DNA of 9,573 bases, from the NCBI GenBank assembly GCA_934096785.1, contig CAKONA010000030.1, forward strand, positions 1 through 9,573. Direction: 5' to 3'. How positions within the stretch are numbered: the stretch's first letter is position 1; every line of letters begins with the position of its first letter. Shown here in pieces: positions 1-5,520 of the stretch. The notes below the pieces were generated by a model. The model worked only from the letters and a program-made list of their open reading frames with translations. It had not been told where the DNA came from and did not search any database. The position numbers and the translations under genes are program-made. The stretch comes from an uncultured Bacilli bacterium. GTDB taxonomy: Bacteria > Bacillota_I > Bacilli_A > RF39 > UBA660.

Positions 1-857
1 GTTCCATACATTTCCATTGAGTCAATGTAGCTTATTCTTCTAAATGGTTTTGGTGATACTTCTTTATTTGAGTAAGTACTAAACACATCATAGAATAGTT
101 CTTCACCTAGTTCTAAGATTTCTTCTTCTTCTACATAACTCATTTCTAAATCTAATTGGTAGAATTCTAGTGTTCTATCGCTTCTTGCATCTTCATCTCT
201 AAAGCAAGGTGCTACTTGGAAGTATTTATCTAATCCACCTACCATTAATAGTTCTTTATAGATTTGTGGTGCTTGAGGAAGTGCATAGAATTTACCTTTG
301 AAGTTTCTGCTTGGAACAACAAAATCTCTTGCTCCTTCTGGACTTGATGCTGTTAGGATTGGAGTTTGTACTTCAGTGAATTTCATGTCATACATTTTAT
401 TTCTTAAATGATGTAGGATTTCACTTCTAAGTAACATGTTATCTTTTACTTTTTCATTTCTCATATCTAAGTAACGATATTTAAGTCTAACATCTTCATT
501 TACTTGTTTGCTTGACATTATTTCAAAAGGTAGTTCATGAAGTGATGGGCCTAGTATATCTAACTTGTCTACTAGTAGTTCTACTTCTCCACTTTTGATT
601 TTTTCATTTACTGTGTCTTCGCTTCTTTTTCTAAGTGTTCCTTCTAATCTTACTACTGATTCTTTTGCTAGTCCTTTGAACATCGTATCATCATTTGATA
701 CTGTTTGAAGTAATCCACTTGTATCTCTTAAATCAAGGAATAGTACTCCTCCGTGGTCTCTTATGTTTTGTACCCATCCACTGACTACGATTTTTTGTCC
801 TTCCATTTCATTTGTTATGTTTTCTATCATTATTGTACGATATTTATTTGCTTTCAT
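1..857 (-). CDS. aspS: Aspartyl-tRNA synthetase, N-terminal part (3' end outside window)
   Basis: Class II synthetase that charges tRNA with aspartate in the cytoplasm. About 285 codons are visible. Residues 20-100 form the anticodon-binding OB fold (GWVQNIRDHGG, FLDLRD). The catalytic core follows, with RYLDMR, the motif 1 region ending TEVQTPILT, then SPEGARDFVVPSR, KFYALPQAPQ and motif 2 beginning CFRDEDARSDR. The frame runs off the window at MYGT, just where the bacterial GAD insertion domain should begin, so motif 3 is not seen. The ATG at 857 is chosen because AAGGAGG (minus strand, within 861-870) lies about 6 nt upstream and the OB fold starts soon after. It follows asnS by 14 nt and is very likely co-transcribed under the asnS T-box. 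Two oddities: His35 replaces the usual Leu of discriminating enzymes, and motif 2 reads SDRTLEFYQ where ADRQPEFTQ is usual. The family call is secure. Confidence 0.96.
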   Translation of the reverse strand, partial: MKANKYRTIMIENITNEMEGQKIVVSGWVQNIRDHGGVLFLDLRDTSGLLQTVSNDDTMFKGLAKESVVRLEGTLRKRSEDTVNEKIKSGEVELLVDKLDILGPSLHELPFEIMSSKQVNEDVRLKYRYLDMRNEKVKDNMLLRSEILHHLRNKMYDMKFTEVQTPILTASSPEGARDFVVPSRNFKGKFYALPQAPQIYKELLMVGGLDKYFQVAPCFRDEDARSDRTLEFYQLDLEMSYVEEEEILELGEELFYDVFSTYSNKEVSPKPFRRISYIDSMEMYG

Positions 858-871
858 TTGTTTCCTCCTTA

Positions 872-2251
872 TTAGTAATCACAATTATTAGGTGTTCTTG
901 GATATGGTATTACATCTCTTATATTCTCAACACCTGTTAAATACATTATTAGTCTTTCGAATCCTAGACCGAATCCTGCATGTGGGCAACCTCCGAATCT
1001 TCTTAGGTTTGTATACCAATCAAGATTATCTAGAGGTATATTCATTTCTTTCATTCTATTTATTAGTTTATTATAGTCATCTTCTCTTTGGCTTCCACCC
1101 ATTAGTTCTCCTGAACCTGGAACTTCTAAGTCTACTGCTGCGACTGTTTTGCCATCATTATTTAGTTTCATATAGAATGCTTTTATGTCTTTAGGCCAGT
1201 TTGTTATGAATACTGGGCCATTATAGTATTCTGTTATGTATTTTTCATGTTCTTTAGCTATGTCTTCTCCGTATTCTGGCTTGAATTCAAAGTCTACTTT
1301 TGCTTTCTTTAATAAAGTTATTGCTTCTTCATGGGTTATTCTTGTGAACTTAGTTGTTAGTACTTTATTAAGTTTTTCTTTTAGACCTTTTTCAGTGAAT
1401 TTATCGAAGAAGTCTATTTCTAAAGGACATTTATCCATTACGTATTTTACTACGAATTTAAGCATTTCTTCTTCTATGTCCATAATTCCATTTAGGTCAC
1501 AGAATGCTACTTCTGGTTCTATCATCCAAAATTCATTAGCGTGTGTCTTTGTGTTTGAATTTTCTGTTCTCATTGTTGGTCCGAATGTGTAGACTTTTTT
1601 GTATGCTAGAGCGAATGTTTCTGCATGTAGTTGACCTGAACCTGTTATGTATGTTTTCTTTCCGAATAGGTCTTTCTTGTAGTCAACGTTTCCTTCTTTA
1701 TCATGAGGAATATTGTTCATATCTAGTGTTGTTATATTAAACATTTGTCCAGATCCTTCACAGTCTACTCCAGTTATTATTGGACTATGGAAATATACGT
1801 AGTTATGACTTTGAAAGTATTCATGTATTGCTTGTGCTGTTACACTTCTTACTCTGAATACTGCATTAAATAGGTTTGTTCTTGGTCTAAGGTATGCAAT
1901 ATCTCTTAGGAATTCTCTTGTGTGTCTCTTTGGTTGTATTGGATAGTCTTCATCTGAATCACCTATTATTTCAATCTCTTTTACTTTCATTTCATGTGAT
2001 TGATTACTTCCTTGTGATGGAATTATTGTTCCTTTTACTCTTAGGGCACTACCTACTCTTATTTTACTTATTAAGTCAAAGTCTTTTAAATCTTTTTCAT
2101 ATACTAGTTGTAGGTTTTGAAAGTATGTTCCATCATTGAAATCGATGAACCCAAAGTTAGATTGATTTCTATTATTTCTAACCCATCCTTCTAATGTTAC
2201 ATCTTTGTTTTCATAGTTTTTAATGTCTTTGAATAAATCTTTTATATCCAT
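872..2251 (-). CDS. asnS: Asparaginyl-tRNA synthetase
   Basis: Class IIb synthetase that makes Asn-tRNA(Asn) in the cytoplasm. The protein is 459 aa, normal for the family. An N-terminal OB fold (about 17-98, VTLEGWVRNNR and FGFIDFNDG) precedes the AsnRS signature HTREFLRDIAYLRPRTN (about 110-126). Motif 2 centres on FGPTMRTENSNTKTHANEF with Arg228, and motif 3 is GFGLGFERL (about 426-434), ending in the typical PYPRTPNNCDY tail. The ATG at 2251 has AAAGGA at good spacing. The frame also opens at a GTG at 2284, but that codon lies inside the T-box terminator stem and has no ribosome site. First gene of an asnS-aspS operon; expression should depend on the AAC-specifier T-box leader upstream. 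AsnRS rather than AspRS is supported by the C-terminal motif, the absence of a GAD insertion and the specifier triplet. Confidence 0.97.
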   Translation of the reverse strand: MDIKDLFKDIKNYENKDVTLEGWVRNNRNQSNFGFIDFNDGTYFQNLQLVYEKDLKDFDLISKIRVGSALRVKGTIIPSQGSNQSHEMKVKEIEIIGDSDEDYPIQPKRHTREFLRDIAYLRPRTNLFNAVFRVRSVTAQAIHEYFQSHNYVYFHSPIITGVDCEGSGQMFNITTLDMNNIPHDKEGNVDYKKDLFGKKTYITGSGQLHAETFALAYKKVYTFGPTMRTENSNTKTHANEFWMIEPEVAFCDLNGIMDIEEEMLKFVVKYVMDKCPLEIDFFDKFTEKGLKEKLNKVLTTKFTRITHEEAITLLKKAKVDFEFKPEYGEDIAKEHEKYITEYYNGPVFITNWPKDIKAFYMKLNNDGKTVAAVDLEVPGSGELMGGSQREDDYNKLINRMKEMNIPLDNLDWYTNLRRFGGCPHAGFGLGFERLIMYLTGVENIRDVIPYPRTPNNCDY

Positions 2252-2267
2252 AACTATTTTCCTTTCC

Positions 2268-2313
2268 AAAAAAAGAGATGGCACAAGGAGTCTATATTAG
2301 ACGGTACCATCCC
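2268..2313 (-). terminator. T-box intrinsic terminator upstream of asnS
   Basis: On the minus strand GGGATGGTAC (2304-2313) pairs with GTGCCATCTC (2275-2284) over 10 bp with two G-U pairs. An inner TCTA/TAGA stem extends it, and seven T follow (2268-2274). The 5' arm is the conserved T-box GGGATGGTACCG, so the terminator and the antiterminator exclude each other. The U-run ends about 16 nt before the asnS ATG. Confidence 0.92.
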
Positions 2314-2473
2314 TTTATTAACTTTATTTTTATAACGGCTTTAACCGAGAACACTTACTTGGTTTCAATGTTCCACTCAGTGGTGTTATTCATATATATA
2401 GTTTATTAGTTTACACCAACCACTAACTCTCTTTGAAACGTTTATATATTACTTCTCCACATCGAAGATTTAT
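2268..2473 (-). ncRNA. T-box leader (tRNA-Asn sensing), specifier AAC
   Basis: About 200 nt of leader between the promoter and asnS with T-box landmarks in order. The specifier loop 5' side carries AGTA (2450-2453, loop E type). AGAGAG is at 2427-2432, and the distal loop GGTTGGTG is at 2414-2421 between TTAG/CTAA stem arms. The specifier loop 3' side reads GAATAACACCAC, closed by CCAC pairing with GTGG at 2457-2460. A stem with GAACA/TGTTC arms and a CGG/CCG hairpin follow, then the T-box GGGATGGTACCG (2302-2313). The triplet AAC (2385-2387), after GAA-U and before A, is the Asn codon and matches the downstream gene. By family rule, uncharged tRNA-Asn pairs with AAC and its CCA end with the antiterminator UGGU, blocking termination. 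Helices were drawn by eye. Confidence 0.93.
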
Positions 2474-2479
2474 GGGTCA

Positions 2480-2508
2480 ATTATACTACTCTAGCGAAGC
2501 AATGTCAA
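2480..2508 (-). promoter_or_regulatory. Sigma-A promoter of asnS-aspS
   Basis: On the minus strand TTGACA (2503-2508) and TATAAT (2480-2485) are separated by exactly 17 bp: a full consensus match. Predicted start of transcription is near 2473, which places the whole T-box leader in the transcript. Confidence 0.93.
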
Positions 2509-2587
2509 TAAATCAAACGATTTTTGAAAAAATTAAAATTTTACTTTTTTAGTATAAAATTCAATTTTAGTTCTAACGTATGGCTGA

Positions 2588-2630
2588 TAATTTAATTATA
2601 GTATTAAGAACTTCTACTATAATTAAATTA
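2588..2630. repeat. Perfect AT-rich palindrome, 16-bp arms, 11-nt loop
   Basis: TAATTTAATTATAGTA (2588-2603) is the exact reverse complement of TACTATAATTAAATTA (2615-2630), separated by TTAAGAACTTC. It lies 80 bp upstream of the asnS -35 and 50 bp upstream of the divergent small-gene -35. Neither side has a clean T-run, so it does not look like an intrinsic terminator. A divergent operator, a transcription barrier or a small mobile-repeat remnant are all possible. The rest of 2509-2679 is AT-rich sequence in which I see no gene. Confidence 0.85.
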
Positions 2631-2679
2631 CACTACTCTAATTCTACTCAAAATTAAATTTTCCACGATTTTAAGCGAT

Positions 2680-2708
2680 TTGACAACATATTTTATATGT
2701 GATAGATT
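2680..2708 (+). promoter_or_regulatory. Plus-strand promoter of the small membrane-peptide gene
   Basis: TTGACA (2680-2685), a 17-bp spacer, then TAGATT (2703-2708, 4 of 6 to consensus). TGA directly before the -10 gives a TGn extended -10, which compensates for the weaker hexamer. The predicted +1 is G2716, exactly the first base of the long-range stem described below. Confidence 0.8.
2686..2700. promoter_or_regulatory. Operator-like dyad in the promoter spacer
   Basis: ACATAT-TTT-ATATGT is a perfect 6-bp dyad with a 3-nt centre, wholly between the -35 and -10 of the plus-strand promoter. A regulator bound here would exclude RNA polymerase. No regulator gene is present in the window. A chance dyad in AT-rich DNA cannot be excluded. 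Confidence 0.4.
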
Positions 2709-2731
2709 ACTTACCGAGGTACTTGTTTAGG

Positions 2732-2798
2732 TGCCACTTCTATATTTAAAAAGCTTTATCAGCAGAGAATTAACAGCCAAGAAAATATGGAGGTGGTA
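2732..2798 (+). promoter_or_regulatory. Shine-Dalgarno-sequestering hairpin in the 5' UTR
   Basis: Bases 2732-2747 (TGCCACTTCTATATTT) pair continuously with 2783-2798 (AAATATGGAGGTGGTA) in a 16-bp helix with three G-U pairs, which buries the GGAGG ribosome site at 2789-2793. The loop is 35 nt. It uses bases 2732-2737 that the 5'-3' helix also needs, so the two folds exclude each other. Confidence 0.65.
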
Positions 2799-2800
2799 TA

Positions 2801-2869
2801 ATGAGTAAGAAGGATTTACTTATTGTAATTCTATTAATTATCATTATTTTATTGATCATCTTTGACTAA
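2801..2869 (+). CDS. 22-aa hydrophobic membrane peptide, toxin-like
   Basis: A 22-codon ORF too short for routine gene callers. The product starts MSKKD, continues with an unbroken Leu/Ile/Val run (about residues 6-20) and ends IIFD with a TAA stop. This gives a positively charged N-terminus, one short transmembrane helix and an acidic last residue. The start is supported by GGAGG (2789-2793) 7 nt before the ATG and by a good promoter 85 nt upstream of it. It reads opposite to every other gene here. Size and composition fit type I toxins or other small membrane peptides, but I cannot match it to a named family. The layered RNA folding around it argues that its translation is held back. Reality of the ORF is likely; function is unknown. 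Confidence 0.7.
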   Translation: MSKKDLLIVILLIIIILLIIFD

Positions 2870-2887
2870 CATCTTAGAGCATCATAA

Positions 2888-2922
2888 AACCCAACTCTAA
2901 CGAGTTAGGTTGCGCAATTTTT
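2888..2922 (+). terminator. Candidate terminator after the small ORF
   Basis: AACC-C-AACTC (2888-2897) and GAGTT-A-GGTT (2902-2911) form a 9-bp stem with one C/A mismatch and a TAAC loop. GCGCAA follows before TTTTT (2918-2922). The 6-nt gap before the T-run makes it weaker than a textbook terminator. If used, the RNA would end one base before the 3' segment that pairs with its 5' end. Confidence 0.45.
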
Positions 2923-2966
2923 GTGGCACCTGACTCAGGGGGTCAAGTATCTCACTAATAATAATA

Positions 2967-2989
2967 TACCATAAACTACTTATATGGTA
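2967..2989. terminator. Weak hairpin between convergent small gene and glycosyltransferase
   Basis: TACCATA (2967-2973) and TATGGTA (2983-2989) form a 7-bp stem with a 9-nt loop, 11 bp past the glycosyltransferase stop. On the minus strand only a broken T-tract (TATTATTATTA) follows. It may act as a weak terminator for either direction. Confidence 0.35.
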
Positions 2990-3000
2990 AAGAGTTTATT

Positions 3001-3687
3001 TTAAATAAGTATTAAAATAATAAGAAGAATTAATATAGTTGGTAATAACCATTTATGAATTAGAAGTGAATCTCTTACTGCATGAAAGTGTGAACCTCTA
3101 TTATTATCTTCATATATGGTGTCTATATCTATACATTTGAATTTTATCTTTTCTTTTGCGATGTTATAAAGGAAATTCATTTCATATTCATATCTACTTC
3201 CTTTGGTATTAAGACAAAGATTTTTATATTTCATGTTTATTCCTCTTAAACCAGTTTGCGTGTCTTTAAGAGTGATACCTGTTTTTAATTTAAAAACTAA
3301 TGATGAGAATTTATTACCAAATTTACTTGTAAATGGTACATTCTTTTTATTAAAGTTTCTTGTTCCTAAAACAATGTCATTTTCTTTAAGTTCTTCTTTG
3401 ATTCTAAGAACATCTTTTGGTCTATGTTGATAGTCTGCATCTACTGTTATAAAAGCATCAGTGTCTTTTAAAGAAGAGATTGCTGTTTTTAAGGCTTCGC
3501 CTTTGCCTTTGTTAACATCGTGATAAATAATGTTTACACCTTTTATCTCTTTATAAATATCTTTTGTTTCTTCTGTGCTTCCATCATCTACGATTAGAAT
3601 ACTTGTGAAATTTTCTTGTAGTTCACTAACTAATCTTATTAATTTCTTTGTAGGATTGTATGATGGGATAATAATTGTTACTTTCAT
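3001..3687 (-). CDS. Family 2 glycosyltransferase, DPM1-like, with C-terminal membrane anchor
   Basis: Inverting GT-A glycosyltransferase, probably moving a sugar from a nucleotide donor to a polyprenyl phosphate at the inner face of the membrane. The 228 aa start with the Rossmann-like TIIIPSYN and the donor motif VDDGS (33-37). NKGKGEA (59-65) follows, then metal-binding DAD (83-85) in VDADYQHRP, GTRNF (108-112), QTGLRG (144-149), RYEYEMNFL and YEDNNRGSHF (192-201). One hydrophobic segment (about 212-228) ends the protein, so it is tail-anchored without the multi-TM C-terminus of larger relatives. The ATG at 3687 lies one base after the kinase stop, and its ribosome site (AGGAG) is inside the last kinase codons, so translation is probably coupled. 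Acceptor and sugar cannot be told from sequence. Confidence 0.88.
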   Translation of the reverse strand: MKVTIIIPSYNPTKKLIRLVSELQENFTSILIVDDGSTEETKDIYKEIKGVNIIYHDVNKGKGEALKTAISSLKDTDAFITVDADYQHRPKDVLRIKEELKENDIVLGTRNFNKKNVPFTSKFGNKFSSLVFKLKTGITLKDTQTGLRGINMKYKNLCLNTKGSRYEYEMNFLYNIAKEKIKFKCIDIDTIYEDNNRGSHFHAVRDSLLIHKWLLPTILILLIILILI

Positions 3688-3688
3688 T

Positions 3689-5467
3689 TTATTCTCCTAG
3701 TAATTCTTTTAGTTTTTCTTCTAGTTCTTCTTTTTTGAATGGTTTTGGTATGTAGTCATTAAATCCTGCTTTTAAGTATTTGTTTCTTGATGTTGTTGTT
3801 GCATCTGCAGTAAGTGCGACAACTTTTGTATTGAAGTTTTTATTTGCTTTTAGTTTCTTTAATGTATCAATTCCATTCATATCTGGCATCATTATATCCA
3901 TTAAGATTAGATCATATTTTTCTCCATTATTTATTTTATCAATACATTCTATTCCTCTTTCACATGCATCTAGTTCTATGTTATAAATCTTTAATAAACG
4001 CTTTAGAATTCTATTATTAAGTCTATCATCATCAACAAGTAATATTCTTTTATTATTGAATTTTGTTGTATTAGTTTGTTCGATTGTTTCAAGTTCATCT
4101 CTTATTTTTTGAGGTATTGTTATTGTGAATACACTACCTTTTCCATAATAGCTGTTAACTACGATTTTACCATTTAATAAGTTAACTAAGTCTTTTGATA
4201 CAAGTAGTCCTAGACCATCTCTATCTACATCACTATTGATGTTATTGTCTATCTCATCTCCATTAAATATCTTATTTAAGTCTTCTGCTTTAATACCAAT
4301 ACCTGTGTCTTTTATTTCAATAATTAGATTACAAACTTCACCATTCATGACACTGTTTATTGAAAGAGATATGCTTCCTTTCTCAGTGTATTTAAATGAA
4401 TTATCTAATATGTTGTTTATAATTTCTTTTATTTTAGTTTTGTCTCCGAATAGATTTTGAGGAGTATTTTCTGAGATAGTGTACTTAAATACTACGTTTT
4501 CTTTGTTGTATTTTTTAGTATTCATTTTTATTAGTTTGTCTACTACTTCTTTTATGTTGTAATTTCTTTCTTTTAAATCATAGACTTTGTTTTCTATTTT
4601 GTTTATATCTATTACGTTACCTACGATGTCTAGAAGGGATGATGATGAATCCATTAAATCATTAAGATTGTCTTTTAATTCTATAGGTAAATCATACAGT
4701 TTTAATTCATCAACTAGACTTATTATAGAAGTTAGTGGTGTTCTTATTTCATGAGAAATGTTATTTAAGAAATCTGTTTTGTTCATGTTTGCTTTTAATG
4801 CTTTAATTCTTAGATTGTTGATTATTTCATATTCTTTTAAAGCAGGGTTTTCTATTGTTAAGAATACTAAATATGTTATAAATAAAAGTGATGTTGTTAT
4901 TACGTTTAGTTCATACTTTATTAAGAAGAATGAACTTATTGATAGAAGTATTAGTGCTGGATATATATAGTTACATTTTGACTCAGATACTATTTTTCTA
5001 TTTAGAATTACTCTTATATAGAGAATTGATAGCATTAAAGGTACTAAGACTTTAAATATATTTACAGCATTACCTCTTAGGAATATATTATCAGAAATTG
5101 ATATGTCTAATGAGAATATAACTACGGCAATGCTTGAAATAACAAATAAAATTAGATAAAGAATCATTATTCTTTTGTTCTTTGTGTCATTTTTTTTACT
5201 TATAAGGAATGTGTAAACACTGAATATAGTGAACCATGCGATTATAAATATTAAATACATTTTAATGTAAATTTCTAATATAATTGGTTTTATCACTACT
5301 CCACTTAAAAACTGTATAATTAATTCTAATATGAAACCTATAAGCAAACTAAGTGTTAATATAAAGAATGTACTATTGGATAGTAAATTGTTTTGTTTCT
5401 TTATTTTGAAGACTATTATTAAAAGTAATGTAAAAATTATACCTGTTATTATATATATTATATTCAT
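3689..5467 (-). CDS. Hybrid sensor histidine kinase with 7-TM sensor and receiver domain
   Basis: Membrane sensor kinase of 592 aa. About seven hydrophobic helices fill residues 3-206 (near 3-20, 33-54, 65-88, 100-121, 137-154, 167-183, 187-206), like the 7TM histidine-kinase input domains. HisKA follows with SHEIRTPL and the phospho-acceptor His239. HATPase_c has the N box NNILDNSFKYT (351-361), G1 DTGIGI (387-392) and G2 DGLGL (417-421). The C-terminal receiver has the acidic triplet DDD 479-481, phospho-acceptor Asp524 (LMDIMMP), Thr553 (ALTADA) and Lys575 (IPKPF), all intact. No HPt domain or DNA-binding regulator is encoded in the window, so phosphate may pass to an unlinked protein or the receiver may act in cis. 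The ATG at 5467 follows AGGTG by 5 nt. It heads a two-gene unit with the glycosyltransferase. Signal unknown. Confidence 0.93.
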   Translation of the reverse strand: MNIIYIITGIIFTLLLIIVFKIKKQNNLLSNSTFFILTLSLLIGFILELIIQFLSGVVIKPIILEIYIKMYLIFIIAWFTIFSVYTFLISKKNDTKNKRIMILYLILFVISSIAVVIFSLDISISDNIFLRGNAVNIFKVLVPLMLSILYIRVILNRKIVSESKCNYIYPALILLSISSFFLIKYELNVITTSLLFITYLVFLTIENPALKEYEIINNLRIKALKANMNKTDFLNNISHEIRTPLTSIISLVDELKLYDLPIELKDNLNDLMDSSSSLLDIVGNVIDINKIENKVYDLKERNYNIKEVVDKLIKMNTKKYNKENVVFKYTISENTPQNLFGDKTKIKEIINNILDNSFKYTEKGSISLSINSVMNGEVCNLIIEIKDTGIGIKAEDLNKIFNGDEIDNNINSDVDRDGLGLLVSKDLVNLLNGKIVVNSYYGKGSVFTITIPQKIRDELETIEQTNTTKFNNKRILLVDDDRLNNRILKRLLKIYNIELDACERGIECIDKINNGEKYDLILMDIMMPDMNGIDTLKKLKANKNFNTKVVALTADATTTSRNKYLKAGFNDYIPKPFKKEELEEKLKELLGE

Positions 5468-5487
5468 AAGACACCTACTTTAATTTT

Positions 5488-5496
5488 ATTATAGCA
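5488..5496 (-). promoter_or_regulatory. Extended -10 promoter of the kinase-glycosyltransferase unit
   Basis: On the minus strand TGC-TATAAT gives a perfect -10 (5488-5493) with a TGn extension. The -35 position (5511-5516, TTCCAT) is poor and lies inside the parC terminator. Predicted start near 5481 leaves a leader of only about 14 nt carrying the AGGTG ribosome site. Confidence 0.7.
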
Positions 5497-5520
5497 AAAA
5501 GAATTCCAAAATGGAATTCT
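5496..5520 (-). terminator. Intrinsic terminator of parE-parC
   Basis: Minus strand AGAATTCCA-TTT-TGGAATTCT is a perfect 9-bp stem with a 3-nt loop followed by a T-run (5496-5499). The stem begins within the parC TAG stop codon (5519-5521). Confidence 0.9.

Larger units (their letters stand above)
2716..2953 (+). ncRNA. Structured mRNA with 5'-3' long-range pairing around a small ORF
   Basis: GAGGTACTTG (2716-2725) pairs with CAAGTATCTC (2944-2953) over 10 bp with one G-U. AGGTGCCAC (2729-2737) pairs with GTGGCACCT (2923-2931) over 9 bp without mismatch. The two helices are coaxial, separated by TTT on one side and a 12-nt GACTCAGGGGGT segment on the other. They enclose the 22-codon ORF, and the first paired base coincides with the predicted transcription start. 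I do not recognise the RNA as a named family. The geometry recalls type I toxin mRNAs such as hok or aapA1, whose 5' and 3' ends pair; that link is inference. The end of the transcript is not certain. Confidence 0.65.

Noticed and set aside
2252..2284. Upstream in-frame GTG as the asnS start, adding 11 residues
   Set aside because: The codon is within the T-box terminator stem and T-run and has no ribosome site; the ATG at 2251 has AAAGGA and gives the normal family N-terminus.
2658..2686. Divergent minus-strand promoter (TTGTCA, 17 bp, GAAAAT)
   Set aside because: Its -35 is just the reverse reading of the plus-strand TTGACAA and its -10 is weak; no transcript feature follows before the asnS promoter.
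2716..2953. 6S RNA, tmRNA, SRP RNA or a transposon inverted-repeat pair
   Set aside because: No tmRNA or SRP signature sequences were seen, a well-placed SD and ORF occupy the middle, and the arms are unequal (3 nt versus 12 nt between helices), which fits RNA pairing better than terminal repeats.
2716..2960. Antisense antitoxin RNA opposite the small ORF
   Set aside because: Minus-strand scans found only weak -35/-10 combinations (for example TTGGCT with TAAAGC), so I do not annotate one.
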